NCBI GenBank assembly: GCA_020630975.1
Contig: JAHDID010000059.1
Coordinates: 1-34,763 of the forward strand
DNA length: 34,763 nucleotides
Source: Verrucomicrobiota bacterium
Lineage (GTDB): Bacteria; Verrucomicrobiota; Verrucomicrobiia; Verrucomicrobiales; DEV007
Reading direction: 5' to 3'
A program made the position numbers and the translations under genes. Shown here one piece after another: positions 15,218-23,632 of this stretch. The notes under the pieces are model-generated. The model saw only the letters and a list, made by a program, of their open reading frames with translations. It was not told the DNA's origin and made no database searches. How positions within the stretch are numbered: the stretch's first letter is position 1; each line of letters opens with the position of its first letter.

Positions 15218-15973
15218 GTGTTTCAGCTCGATCATATCTCCAAGGCGTTTCAACAGACGCAGGCTCTCAGCGATGTATCGCTGGATATCGACAAAGGCGA
15301 GATGGTCGCCCTGATCGGTCCCTCGGGCAGTGGCAAGACGACCCTGCTCAAACTCCTCAATGCGCAGCATATGCCGACCTCTGGCCGACTCGCTGTAGAC
15401 GGAGCTGATATCGAGTCTCTCTCTCGGAGCTCGCTCAAACAAGTGCGACAGCAGATCGCCTACATACCTCAGGACCTCGGCTTGGTGCCGAATCTCAAGG
15501 TCTTTCAAAATATCTTGCTCGGAAAGATAGGCTCCACGGCTTCTTGGTCTCTGATCCGGCAGTTTTTCTTTCCCACCCAAGCGGAGCTGACCGCGATCCA
15601 CTCGATCCTCGAGGATGTGGGCATCCCGGAGAAACTCTACCAACAGACCTCATCGCTCTCCGGTGGCCAACAGCAGCGAGTGGCCGTAGCGCGTGCGCTG
15701 TATCAGAATGCGCATACGATACTGGCCGACGAGCCGGTATCTGCAGTCGACCCAGCTCGGGCGCGATCGCTGGTCACGCTGCTCAGCGAGATATCTGCGG
15801 AAAAGAACATCTCGGTGATCATGTCCATTCACAATACGGATATCGCCACTGCCATGTTTCCTCGCATCATCGGTCTGAAATCGGGGCATCTCGCATTCGA
15901 TACCGCCTCGCCGACTGAAGAGGCTATGGCCGATCTCTACCTGATACCGGACCAACAAATCACCGAGGCGTAG
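15218..15973 (+). CDS. phnC: PhnC-like ABC transporter ATP-binding protein
   Basis: The ATPase of the oxyanion importer has about 251 residues from a GTG at 15218; a TTG at 15209 is the alternative. Walker A is GPSGSGKTT (about 31-39), the Q-loop lies in YIPQDLGLVPNLKV, the signature is LSGGQQQRVAVARALYQ, Walker B ILADEPVSAVDP, and the H-loop MSIHNTDIA. The insertion GKIGSTASWSLIRQFFFPTQAE between Q-loop and signature is typical of PhnC-type ATPases, whose helical region usually carries such a long segment. It ends two bases before the permease ATG, and a TAGGG overlapping its stop can serve as the permease ribosome-binding site, so the two are coupled. Confidence 0.9.
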   Translation: MFQLDHISKAFQQTQALSDVSLDIDKGEMVALIGPSGSGKTTLLKLLNAQHMPTSGRLAVDGADIESLSRSSLKQVRQQIAYIPQDLGLVPNLKVFQNILLGKIGSTASWSLIRQFFFPTQAELTAIHSILEDVGIPEKLYQQTSSLSGGQQQRVAVARALYQNAHTILADEPVSAVDPARARSLVTLLSEISAEKNISVIMSIHNTDIATAMFPRIIGLKSGHLAFDTASPTEEAMADLYLIPDQQITEA

Positions 15974-15975
15974 GG

Positions 15976-17739
15976 ATGAAGCAGGTACATATCGGCAATC
16001 GAGTTCTATTCACTGCCTTTCTGGTGCTATTGCTCGGCTGGTGCCTATTCAATAGTGGTCTCGCGGGTAAAGACTTTTTGCCCAATCCGTATGGCATTAG
16101 CCTGTTTCAGAAATTTCTGGCAGCGGCCTTTCAGCCGGCGCTCGACTACCAGGCCGATTGGGTGCCAGATGATGCTCCGCCATTTTTCATCAAGGTCGTG
16201 TCATCGCTGTGGCTCACGATCAAATACGCGACCTGTGCCATCTCTCTATCGCTGGTCGTAGGTGTGTTGTTTGGCACACTGGCCTCGCAGTCTTGGTGGC
16301 ATACCTCTAGCTATAGGCAGACAGGATTTTTACTGCGATCGCTGCGTCGTGTGGTCCGGGTGTTGATCACAGCTGGGCGCTCGATACACGAGCTGCTCTG
16401 GGCTATGCTTTTAGTTACGGCTCTGGGCACCTCGCCACTGGCCATCATCGTCGCCCTAGCGATTCCTTATGGGAGCACATTGGCCAAGGTTTTTTCTGAG
16501 ATCCTCGACGAACAGCCCACTCATACCAAGGACTACCTGCTCACCCAGGGTGGTCATGGTACCACCGCGTGGTTGTTTACCATCGTCCCCTCGGCTCTGC
16601 CGGATCTGGTTAGCTATGCTTTATATCGATTTGAGTGTGCGATCCGTTCTGCAGCGATTCTCGGCTTTGTCGGTATACCGACACTTGGCTATCACATCCA
16701 GACCGCGATGGGGGACTTTCACCTTTACGAAATCTGGACCCTGCTATACACGCTGCTGGCGACGATCCTCATCGTAGAGTTTCTCAGCAATCGGGTGCGC
16801 CGTCTCATCACTAAAGAAAAAATATCGACTACCCGTCCGCAGGATCATTCGCTGGCCGAGATCACCAGGCATCGCCCTAAGGCTCGTGCGCTGCATTTAT
16901 CGGTAGCTATCATAGTGGTATTCATAGTCTTCGCCTGGGTGCAGGGGGAGTCGCCTTTTTCAGATGTGCCCTGGGAGAAACGTATGACCAATCTGGAGCG
17001 TTTTCTCACCAAAGAGCTGATGCCGTATCCCGTGCAGCAATCGGGCGACTGGGCAGATGCCCTGCCATGGGCTGGAGAGCTGCTAGCGGAAAAGGGTTTC
17101 ACGGCTGGTCTGCAAACTTTTTATCTAGGCACAGCGGCGATCATCCTAGCCTTTCTCGCTTCGCTGATCACTCTGCCTCTAGCATCCAAGCGCCTCAATC
17201 AATCTCAGCCACTGGAGATCAATATCGGTAGTAGCAGGCTGCTAGCTATTGTGGGTGCGGTTCATTCCTTGTTTCACCGTCTCATTTACATCGTCACCCG
17301 GGCGATGCCGGAGTACTTATTGGCATTTCTACTGGTTCAGATTTTTGGCCCCACAGCTTGGCCGCTCATCCTAGGCCTAGCCCTGCACAACTACGGCATC
17401 GTAGGGCGGCTCGGCGGTGAGCTGATCGACAATTCGAATCTCCGCGAAGCCAAAGTCCAGCTAGCTCATGGTAGCTCAACCATGGGGACCTACTTTTTCT
17501 CCATCCTGCCCGCTTACTTCAATCGCTTTTTGCTCTACTTTTTCTACCGCTGGGAGACCTGTATCCGCGATGCCACAGTCCTAGGTATACTCGGTATCAC
17601 CTCTTTGGGTTTCCTCATCAGCGATGCCAGTGCCCGCGATCACAATGACGAGATGTTTTTCTTCATCCTAGTCGGCGCCGCCATCGTCATGCTCGGTGAT
17701 TTCGCTTCGGATGCGGTTCGTGGCAAACTGCGGGGGTAG
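15976..17739 (+). CDS. phnE: fused two-domain PhnE-like ABC permease
   Basis: The 587-residue inner-membrane protein contains two consecutive BPD_transp_1 permease units, so one chain probably forms the whole channel. Unit 1 (about 60-275) has the coupling region SEILDEQPTHTKDYLLTQGG and the IRSAAILGFVGIPTLGYHI segment. Unit 2 (about 375-585) has GELIDNSNLREAKVQLAHGSS and IRDATVLGILGITSLGFLI. The parallel motifs show internal duplication and fusion. A linker with one further hydrophobic stretch (SVAIIVVFIVFAWVQG) lies near 310-325. It starts two bases after phnC and completes the importer. No phosphonate-degrading or selenoprotein gene is nearby to settle the substrate. Confidence 0.9.
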   Translation: MKQVHIGNRVLFTAFLVLLLGWCLFNSGLAGKDFLPNPYGISLFQKFLAAAFQPALDYQADWVPDDAPPFFIKVVSSLWLTIKYATCAISLSLVVGVLFGTLASQSWWHTSSYRQTGFLLRSLRRVVRVLITAGRSIHELLWAMLLVTALGTSPLAIIVALAIPYGSTLAKVFSEILDEQPTHTKDYLLTQGGHGTTAWLFTIVPSALPDLVSYALYRFECAIRSAAILGFVGIPTLGYHIQTAMGDFHLYEIWTLLYTLLATILIVEFLSNRVRRLITKEKISTTRPQDHSLAEITRHRPKARALHLSVAIIVVFIVFAWVQGESPFSDVPWEKRMTNLERFLTKELMPYPVQQSGDWADALPWAGELLAEKGFTAGLQTFYLGTAAIILAFLASLITLPLASKRLNQSQPLEINIGSSRLLAIVGAVHSLFHRLIYIVTRAMPEYLLAFLLVQIFGPTAWPLILGLALHNYGIVGRLGGELIDNSNLREAKVQLAHGSSTMGTYFFSILPAYFNRFLLYFFYRWETCIRDATVLGILGITSLGFLISDASARDHNDEMFFFILVGAAIVMLGDFASDAVRGKLRG

Positions 17740-17754
17740 CCTATCAGATTGTCG

Positions 17755-19758
17755 TCACAGGCGCATCCAGGCTGAAATGGCTCGAATTGCACAGATTACG
17801 ATGATCAGTGCTAGGAAGCTGTATTTCGAATTGTTGGTTCCGAAAAGTATTCTTGATAGCCTAGACGGTTGTTTTTTTAGCGGGATGATCTGCGTCAAGT
17901 TCTGGAAAACTTGACTGGTCGAAGATTCGTACTCTGCCAGTTGATTAGATTGAATGGTCTCTTTAATGGACTGGTAGGAAAACGTATACTCAACAACTGA
18001 GCTAGTGGCGGAGGTGCTATGTTCGAAATTAAACCCTGGTCCATCGATTCGGATGGTTTCTAATGGCCATTTCAAACCCAGTGAGTGGTGGAATTTGATG
18101 TTGTGCTTTAACGTGCAGGGGAAAGGTAGTGGTATTGATACCGGGAGCTCATGTTCGCTGGGTAGTTGTTCTATGCGAGGGCCAATGACATGAGCTGATA
18201 GTCGTAGGCATGCGCCATAGTTGGGTATTTCCTCTAGGGGTATGTCGGATTGGTATCGCTCAGTCAGGAGGACTTGATTGTCGTCGACTAGATCCTCGAT
18301 GATAGGCTCGTTTAGTTCCGCTATATTGGGGTAGAAGGGCTCTAGGCTAGACTTTAGCGCCTCGCTAAACCTTCTATTTCCCAGACTCTGTAGCTGGTGT
18401 CGGATGCTGTCTGCGGCAGTGCCTTTAAATACGGATCGAAGCTCTATATGTAAGCGGTCGCCCTCGATTCGGAGCTCCTCATTCAGGCATAGCTCGTCAC
18501 TATCTTGGCCCAAGGCTGGTAGCGAAACGAGGTCATTGCCGCCATCTAAAATAGGTAATGCGGCACCGTGTGGTAGGGCACAGCGATTTGTCAGGTGGCC
18601 GCCTTGGCAGGAGATGGTCGGGTCTACCCAATACATCTTTCCTTCGCACAGAACAGAGGCGATAGCATGATCGAAGGCTCTCTCCATTGGGTGCATTTGC
18701 TCTACAGTGTGACGTTTCTGTACACTGACCAAGGCAGGCCACGCTTGGATGTTCATCCGGCGGAGTAGAGTGACTAGTAGGATGGACTTGTCCTTGCAAT
18801 CTCCATAGCGCTTGCTGAGCACAGCGACAGGATCCTCTGGGACTAAGCTTCGTATGCCTTCAGAAAGGGATAGGTATCTTATCTCATTCTGGACGAAGCG
18901 GATGGTAGCATCGATACGCTTCTGTTCAGTCGGATTATTTTCGTAGATCTGGCGAGCCACATTGGTTATTTCGTCTGTCTGCTGAGATCTTTCTATAATG
19001 GGTGCCCATAGCCGATAGACAGAATCTGAGACATCGGAGCAGTCCCGGTAGTTGGACCACTCTAGACAGGTGACTTGGCTATGCCATGGGGCGGCTAGCA
19101 TCGAGATCTTCAAACTATTGGTGTCTCGGCTCTCGATCATTTTTACGAGCATGCCATCTGGGTCGCGGTTCTCGGTGAGATTGGTACCTATCCCAGGTGC
19201 TGAGAATTGCATGCCCACTCCATCTGGATAGCGGATACGGAGGCGGAACAGCTGAGCTCCATAGACTGCGACCGTAGGAAAGATGCCTGACGCGCGGTTG
19301 GGTATCCTAGCTTGTTGAGTGACATCGGTAGATGCTATATCCAAAAAGTCACCAACTCGAATATCGTCGATAGGTAGCATGGCTCGCATGGAGCCATCGT
19401 ATACTAGCGAGTCTCTAGATTCTTCAGGCTGGTAGAATCGGAATAGGTCGGCGCTCAAAGGGCAGTCTCGGTATGTGCCATTGCGCCATACCCCGATATG
19501 GTGGACGACTCGATGCGAGAGTTGGGGGTTGAGTCGGAATTCGACATTTCCTAGAGCGTTTAGGGCCTCAGTGTGGGGAATGGGTAAAATATGTCTCTCA
19601 TATTGGCAGAGACTCATGGTGTCCCACTCATACTGTTCTAGGATGGAGTGTTCTTGGGTGGTAGAGGCACTCGAGATGAGCTGTTGAATATCTACAGGGT
19701 ATACCCATGCAGGTGGTGGTGAGATTGAGAGGCGATGGTCAGGTTCAGATGCTACCAT
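17755..19758 (-). CDS. DUF3857/transglutaminase-like membrane protein
   Basis: This protein of about 667 residues has a DUF3857-like N-terminal half. The transglutaminase core follows, with a likely catalytic triad Cys321 (RYGDCKDKS), His364 (AFDHAIAS) and Asp379 (YWVDPTIS). A further beta-rich domain precedes a C-terminal transmembrane helix (about 647-663) ending in a basic tail. Members of this family are usually secreted, but no signal peptide is visible at the N-terminus here. Either the protein is C-terminally anchored or the true start is missed. A GTG at 19773 would add five residues; neither start has a ribosome-binding site. Function unknown; peptidase or transglutaminase activity is inferred. 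It converges on phnE with only 15 bases between. Confidence 0.8.
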   Translation of the reverse strand: MVASEPDHRLSISPPPAWVYPVDIQQLISSASTTQEHSILEQYEWDTMSLCQYERHILPIPHTEALNALGNVEFRLNPQLSHRVVHHIGVWRNGTYRDCPLSADLFRFYQPEESRDSLVYDGSMRAMLPIDDIRVGDFLDIASTDVTQQARIPNRASGIFPTVAVYGAQLFRLRIRYPDGVGMQFSAPGIGTNLTENRDPDGMLVKMIESRDTNSLKISMLAAPWHSQVTCLEWSNYRDCSDVSDSVYRLWAPIIERSQQTDEITNVARQIYENNPTEQKRIDATIRFVQNEIRYLSLSEGIRSLVPEDPVAVLSKRYGDCKDKSILLVTLLRRMNIQAWPALVSVQKRHTVEQMHPMERAFDHAIASVLCEGKMYWVDPTISCQGGHLTNRCALPHGAALPILDGGNDLVSLPALGQDSDELCLNEELRIEGDRLHIELRSVFKGTAADSIRHQLQSLGNRRFSEALKSSLEPFYPNIAELNEPIIEDLVDDNQVLLTERYQSDIPLEEIPNYGACLRLSAHVIGPRIEQLPSEHELPVSIPLPFPCTLKHNIKFHHSLGLKWPLETIRIDGPGFNFEHSTSATSSVVEYTFSYQSIKETIQSNQLAEYESSTSQVFQNLTQIIPLKKQPSRLSRILFGTNNSKYSFLALIIVICAIRAISAWMRL

Positions 19759-19864
19759 TGTGGAGTATTCCACAAATTATGAAAATTATAAAATTAATAT
19801 TATTTATTTTCTGACATGAACCTTAAGTGGCTAGGTTGTTTTGTGAAATTGGACGGAAATTTCG

Positions 19865-21028
19865 TTACAATTCACCCCGAAACCACTCCAAAACAGTAGC
19901 ATCCAGATCGTCGATATTGAAGCCGAGTAGCTCGTGGGGGATGTCTTTTAGCTGGATGAGCTCTGAGCCTGTTGGGCTTTGGCGGTGCATTTGCTGGAGT
20001 GTGGCTGGGGGATTCACCTTGTCGGCGTCTGAGCCGATGTATAGGATCGGGATGTTTACGGCGGTCAGGGCCACGACGGGAGAGATCTGCGACCAGTTGA
20101 TGCCGAGTTGAACTTCGATCAGGTCGCTGCCTCGGTCGACGACCTTTGGGGTCAGCCCCGGGATGCGGATGTCTTCGCTGTAGTTTTCTACAAAGCGATC
20201 CATCACCTCGTCGGGGCGATCATAGGGCGATGCGGCTACGACAGTGGCGATGCGATCGTCGTAGGCAGCCCAGAGGATGCCCATGGCAGCACCGTAAGAG
20301 ATGCCGTAGACCCCGATGGGGCGCGAGTCGACCACGCCATCCTGGCGTAGGGAGTCGAGTAGCTGGCGGAGATCGTGTGGCTCGTAGCGGCCCCAGCGCA
20401 CGCCATCGCCACCGGAGTCGCCTTGGCCGCGAAAGTCGGGAGTGATCACACGGTAGCCACCCTGAGCGAGAGTCAGGGCCCACGGGAGCATGGCCTCTTT
20501 CGGCACTCCATAGCCTCCTAGGAGGAAGATAGTGCGAGGGCGAGGGGTGATTCTTTGATCGCCCTGGCGCTGCATGAGACTGCGCAGGTATTCTGGGGCA
20601 TCTTCCGGGGCGATGTCGGATACGGCTGACTTGGCGGCTTGCTCGATGGTATCTGTAGCTCCTGGAGCTAGTAGCAGGCGAAAGATATCGCGACTTTCAT
20701 GACTAAAGGCGATGTCTAGGTAGTGCTCGCCAGTCTCCTCGGACAATCGCACGGCAGAGCTGATATCCAGATCGTAGTCGCGCGGCTCGACGATGAGGGT
20801 GCTCATGGCGATCTCTGGCAGTCCCACGCGATAGCTGCGCACCTGAATCGCATCGGTGCCATCGAGCATGCCCTCAAATATCGGGTAGAGAGGCTTCACT
20901 TGGCGCTCCTTGGGTTCAGCTCGGCTTAGCGCCTTATTCGCCAAGATCCGTGGCAGACATCCGCTCAAACACAGCACAATAGCCCCGACGAGGGCGATAC
21001 AGGCGGTGCGAGCTAGGGTGTGGATCAT
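19865..21028 (-). CDS. alpha/beta-hydrolase lipoprotein
   Basis: The 387-residue protein begins with a lipoprotein signal peptide, lipobox LSGC (Cys24). After a 140-residue N-terminal region of unknown fold comes an alpha/beta-hydrolase domain. It has the oxyanion-type turn LLGGYG (about 169-174), DFRGQGDSGGDG, the nucleophile elbow GISYG with Ser244, an acid in GSDADKVNPP (Asp334 or Asp336) and His365 (IPHELLGF). It is probably an esterase or peptidase-like serine hydrolase facing the periplasm. The AT-rich gap 19759-19864 separates it from the DUF3857 gene, and the 21-bp repeat element lies 56 bases upstream of its start, in the region it shares with rplU. Confidence 0.88.
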   Translation of the reverse strand: MIHTLARTACIALVGAIVLCLSGCLPRILANKALSRAEPKERQVKPLYPIFEGMLDGTDAIQVRSYRVGLPEIAMSTLIVEPRDYDLDISSAVRLSEETGEHYLDIAFSHESRDIFRLLLAPGATDTIEQAAKSAVSDIAPEDAPEYLRSLMQRQGDQRITPRPRTIFLLGGYGVPKEAMLPWALTLAQGGYRVITPDFRGQGDSGGDGVRWGRYEPHDLRQLLDSLRQDGVVDSRPIGVYGISYGAAMGILWAAYDDRIATVVAASPYDRPDEVMDRFVENYSEDIRIPGLTPKVVDRGSDLIEVQLGINWSQISPVVALTAVNIPILYIGSDADKVNPPATLQQMHRQSPTGSELIQLKDIPHELLGFNIDDLDATVLEWFRGEL

Positions 21029-21083
21029 AAAGTGGTGTGTGTGGAGCCCTTCAGATATGGAGCTGTTGCTAATTTAGTCAAAT

Positions 21084-21130
21084 TCAATAGGGTACAGTCC
21101 AGACTCAATAGGGTACAATCGCCATTTTGG
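21084..21130 (+). repeat. composite 21-bp-spaced direct repeat element, locus 1 (two units)
   Basis: Two copies of TCAATAGGGTACA begin at 21084 and 21105, exactly 21 bases apart, separated by GTCCAGAC. The second copy continues into a conserved right edge GCCATTTTGG (21121-21130). The same arrangement occurs at 30623-30690. It lies between the divergent hydrolase and rplU genes. Confidence 0.9.
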
Positions 21131-21245
21131 GCCGTGAATTGGCGGTCTTTCAAAAGAAAGGGCAAACGTTTTAAAAAACCGCTTGATGGAGACGCATTGC
21201 CATGGAATCTTTCGCGCCCTTCATCAGAACAAAGGGACACTACTA

Positions 21246-21554
21246 ATGGCATACGCAGTAATCAAGACCGGTGGTAAGCAGTATCGCGTCGAGCAAGGCG
21301 ACAAGATCGACGTCGAGAAGCTCGACGTAGAGGTGGGCGACTCCATCACTTTCGACGAGGTTTTGGCGAAAGGTGCTGGTGGTTCTATCGAAGTGGGTGA
21401 CCCATTCGTGGGTGGAGCTAAGGTTACCGGCAAGGTAGTCGACCAGTTCCGCGCCAAGAAGGTAACAGCTTTCAAGTTCAAGCGTCGTAAGGGCTACCAC
21501 AAGACTAAGGGGCATCGCCGCCACATGACTCGCGTGGAGATCACAGCAGTCTAG
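21246..21554 (+). CDS. rplU: 50S ribosomal protein L21
   Basis: The 102-residue protein is the full-length L21, which binds 23S rRNA. It begins MAYAVIKTGGKQYRVEQGDKI, the family start, and ends with FKFKRRKGYHKTKGHRRHMTR, the rRNA-contacting basic segment. A longer reading from 21183 lacks support. AAGGGAC a few bases before the ATG is a usable Shine-Dalgarno sequence. rpmA follows after 44 bases, forming the standard rplU-rpmA pair. Confidence 0.98.
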   Translation: MAYAVIKTGGKQYRVEQGDKIDVEKLDVEVGDSITFDEVLAKGAGGSIEVGDPFVGGAKVTGKVVDQFRAKKVTAFKFKRRKGYHKTKGHRRHMTRVEITAV

Positions 21555-21598
21555 AGCTTTTCGTAATTTTAATTTCAATTTTCAGCAAATAATCCGTC

Positions 21599-21850
21599 AT
21601 GGCTCATAAGAAAGGACAGGGTAGTGTTAAGAACGGTCGCGACAGCAACAGTAAGCGTCGTGGTGTTAAGAGGTTTGGTGGCCAGAACGTCATCGCAGGC
21701 AACATTCTCATCCGTCAGTGCGGCACCAAGTGGCGCCCCGGTAAGAACGTAGGTCTGGGCAGAGACTACACCATCTACTCACTAGTAGACGGCAAGGTTC
21801 GCTTCGACCAGAACGGTCGCCGGATCAACGTCGATCCTGTAGAGGCGTAA
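21599..21850 (+). CDS. rpmA: 50S ribosomal protein L27
   Basis: The 83-residue protein has the L27 N-terminus [16 protein letters not shown], which reaches the peptidyl transferase centre, then [35 protein letters not shown] and [10 protein letters not shown]. It is slightly shorter than typical L27 but complete. It directly follows rplU and is closed by a terminator at 21885-21916. The obgE gene that often follows elsewhere is absent. Confidence 0.98.
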   Translation: MAHKKGQGSVKNGRDSNSKRRGVKRFGGQNVIAGNILIRQCGTKWRPGKNVGLGRDYTIYSLVDGKVRFDQNGRRINVDPVEA

Positions 21851-21884
21851 GCCGACACAGACCGATCAAATCAAGATTTTCGAA

Positions 21885-21916
21885 AGAGGGGACACCGTGA
21901 GGTGAGCCCCTTTTTT
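21885..21916 (+). terminator. intrinsic terminator of rplU-rpmA
   Basis: AGGGG (21887-21891) pairs with CCCCT (21907-21911) and, inside it, CACC (21893-21896) with GGTG (21901-21904) around GTGA, followed by six T residues (21911-21916). It lies 35 bases after the rpmA stop. Confidence 0.85.
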
Positions 21917-21928
21917 GTGTTTTGGTGG

Positions 21929-21974
21929 TTCTTTGTTCTTTGTTCTTTGTTCTTTGGGCTGCGGGCTGCGGGGG
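21929..21974. repeat. two successive heptamer tandem repeats
   Basis: TTCTTTG is repeated exactly four times (21929-21956). It is followed by GGGCTGC twice (21956-21969) and a G-run. Both units are 7 bases long although their sequences differ. The array lies between the rpmA terminator and the palindrome at 21982-22010, downstream of both converging genes. Confidence 0.9.
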
Positions 21975-21981
21975 TTTTGCT

Positions 21982-22010
21982 ATAGGTCGTATAGGGCCTA
22001 TATGACCTAT
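21982..22010. repeat. near-perfect 29-base palindrome sharing the infB terminator core
   Basis: ATAGGTCGTATAGG (21982-21995) and CCTATATGACCTAT (21997-22010) are complementary at all but one position (a G-T pair), around a single central G. The core GTCGTATAGGG is the same as in the infB terminator (4476-4487). No T-tract follows on the plus strand. It may work as a transcription end for murJ or be a mobile palindromic repeat. Confidence 0.8.
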
Positions 22011-22039
22011 TTGTTTAGCTGGGGGAGGGGAGGCTGCGC

Positions 22040-23602
22040 TTAGCCTCGTTTTACGACTCGTTTGAGCTCTCGGATGGAGAATACTCGGGTGGCTAGGATG
22101 AAGCCGAAGTAGACGGCGATACCGATCATGACGAGTAGGAGCAGTGCTAGCATGCGGATGACGAAGCCGCCCTCGCGCATGATCCATGGCTCGCCTAGCT
22201 CGGCCAGATAATAGATGGCTGCGCCCATGGCGACTGCAGAGATCAGCATGCGAGCGTAGCGAGAGAGATTGGTCTTGGAGAGGGTGACAAATTTGTCCTT
22301 CCTCAGCCTAGTCCAGAGTAGCGCCACATTGCACCAGCCTGCTATAGAGGTGGCCAGCGCACAGCCTGCCGCGCCCTGCCAGAGAAAGAGAGGGTAGCAG
22401 AGCACGATATTGACGATCGCTGTGGCGATGGCGAAGCGCATCGGGGTCTTGGTGTCTTCTCGGGCGTAGAATCCGGGCTGGTAGACTCTGGCTAGCACGT
22501 AGGCGGGCATGCCTATGGCAAAGGCCATCAGCACTTTGCCCGCAGGCGCGATGTCTTCGGCGGCTACTGCACCGCCTTCGAAGATGGCGTGCATGATGGG
22601 GCGGGGGATGACGAGCATTGCCATCATCGCAGGGATAGTCAGCAGGATCGCCATATCGGCTCCGAAGGAGAGCTTGCTCTTGGCCTCGTAGGTATCGCCA
22701 GCGCGTAGAGCTCGAGAGATCTCGGGTAGCAGCACCACACCGGCAGCCATGCCGATGATGCCCAGTGGCAGCTGATTGATCCGGTCGGCGAAGTATATCA
22801 GCGCTTTGCCCCCGGTCGCTAGCGATGCCACCAGTCCGCCGAATAGGAGATTGAGCTGCTGGATACCGGCACTGATCAATCCTGGGATCATCAGGACACC
22901 GAGCTTTTTCATGTCCTGGTCGATCACAGGGATGACCATCTTGACTTTGGTCTTCGATCTAGAGATACCAAACAAGACCACGGCTAGCTGCGCGACACCG
23001 GATATGATCAGGCCCCAGCAGAGAGGCTTGAGCATATTCTCATAGAAGAATGGTGCTACTAGTAGCACGCCGACCATGACGATGTTTAGCACCACATAGG
23101 CAAATGCAGGTGGGCCAAAAGATTTGCGGCTATTGAGCACGCCGCTAAACGCTGCCATCAGGCAGACAAAGATCATGTAGCCGATGGTGATGCGACCTGC
23201 CGTGATCGCGATGGGGAAGCGATCTACCACTGTCTCAGGGTCGGTGGCGTCCTGGGCAAACCCCAAATTAGTCGCCAAGATCACCTGAGGCATGAAGATG
23301 AACATCAGCAGGGCTAGGCCGATCAGTATCCAAAACATCAATGTGATGGTACGGCTGGCGAAATAGTTGGCTGCGGCATCGCCTTCTTCCTCGATTTTGC
23401 GGCAGTAGATTGGTACAAAGGCGGTATTGAATGCGCCTTCTCCGAGTACCCTCCGAGCCAGATTGGGTAGCTGAAAGGCAGCGGCCCAGACATCTCCCAT
23501 CGCGCCAAAGCCGAGGTAGGTAGCGATCATCTTATCCCGGACAAATCCGAGGATACGACTCATCAGGGTGAAGCCACCCACGGTGAACATCGAGCGAAAC
23601 AT
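22040..23602 (-). CDS. murJ: lipid II flippase MurJ (MviN)
   Basis: MurJ moves lipid II across the inner membrane for peptidoglycan synthesis. The 520-residue protein starts MFRSMFTVGGFTLMSRILGFVRDKMIA, the family's first helix with its conserved arginines, then LPNLARRVLGEGAFNTAFVPIY. About fourteen hydrophobic segments of MOP-superfamily type follow, including GVVLLPEISRAL and the PGFYAREDTKTPMR loop. The protein ends soon after the last helix. AAGGGT lies about nine bases before the ATG. It is 30 bases downstream of the LRR lipoprotein stop on the same strand, so the two may be cotranscribed. Confidence 0.95.
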   Translation of the reverse strand: MFRSMFTVGGFTLMSRILGFVRDKMIATYLGFGAMGDVWAAAFQLPNLARRVLGEGAFNTAFVPIYCRKIEEEGDAAANYFASRTITLMFWILIGLALLMFIFMPQVILATNLGFAQDATDPETVVDRFPIAITAGRITIGYMIFVCLMAAFSGVLNSRKSFGPPAFAYVVLNIVMVGVLLVAPFFYENMLKPLCWGLIISGVAQLAVVLFGISRSKTKVKMVIPVIDQDMKKLGVLMIPGLISAGIQQLNLLFGGLVASLATGGKALIYFADRINQLPLGIIGMAAGVVLLPEISRALRAGDTYEAKSKLSFGADMAILLTIPAMMAMLVIPRPIMHAIFEGGAVAAEDIAPAGKVLMAFAIGMPAYVLARVYQPGFYAREDTKTPMRFAIATAIVNIVLCYPLFLWQGAAGCALATSIAGWCNVALLWTRLRKDKFVTLSKTNLSRYARMLISAVAMGAAIYYLAELGEPWIMREGGFVIRMLALLLLVMIGIAVYFGFILATRVFSIRELKRVVKRG

Positions 23603-23632
23603 AGCAACAGACCCTTTCTTTTACGTGGCGGT

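Noticed and set aside
21184-21194. 11-base word GATGGAGACGC shared with 29066-29076, with AAAAAACCG nearby in both places
   Set aside because: The order of the two words is swapped and no longer homology joins them; chance is the simpler explanation.
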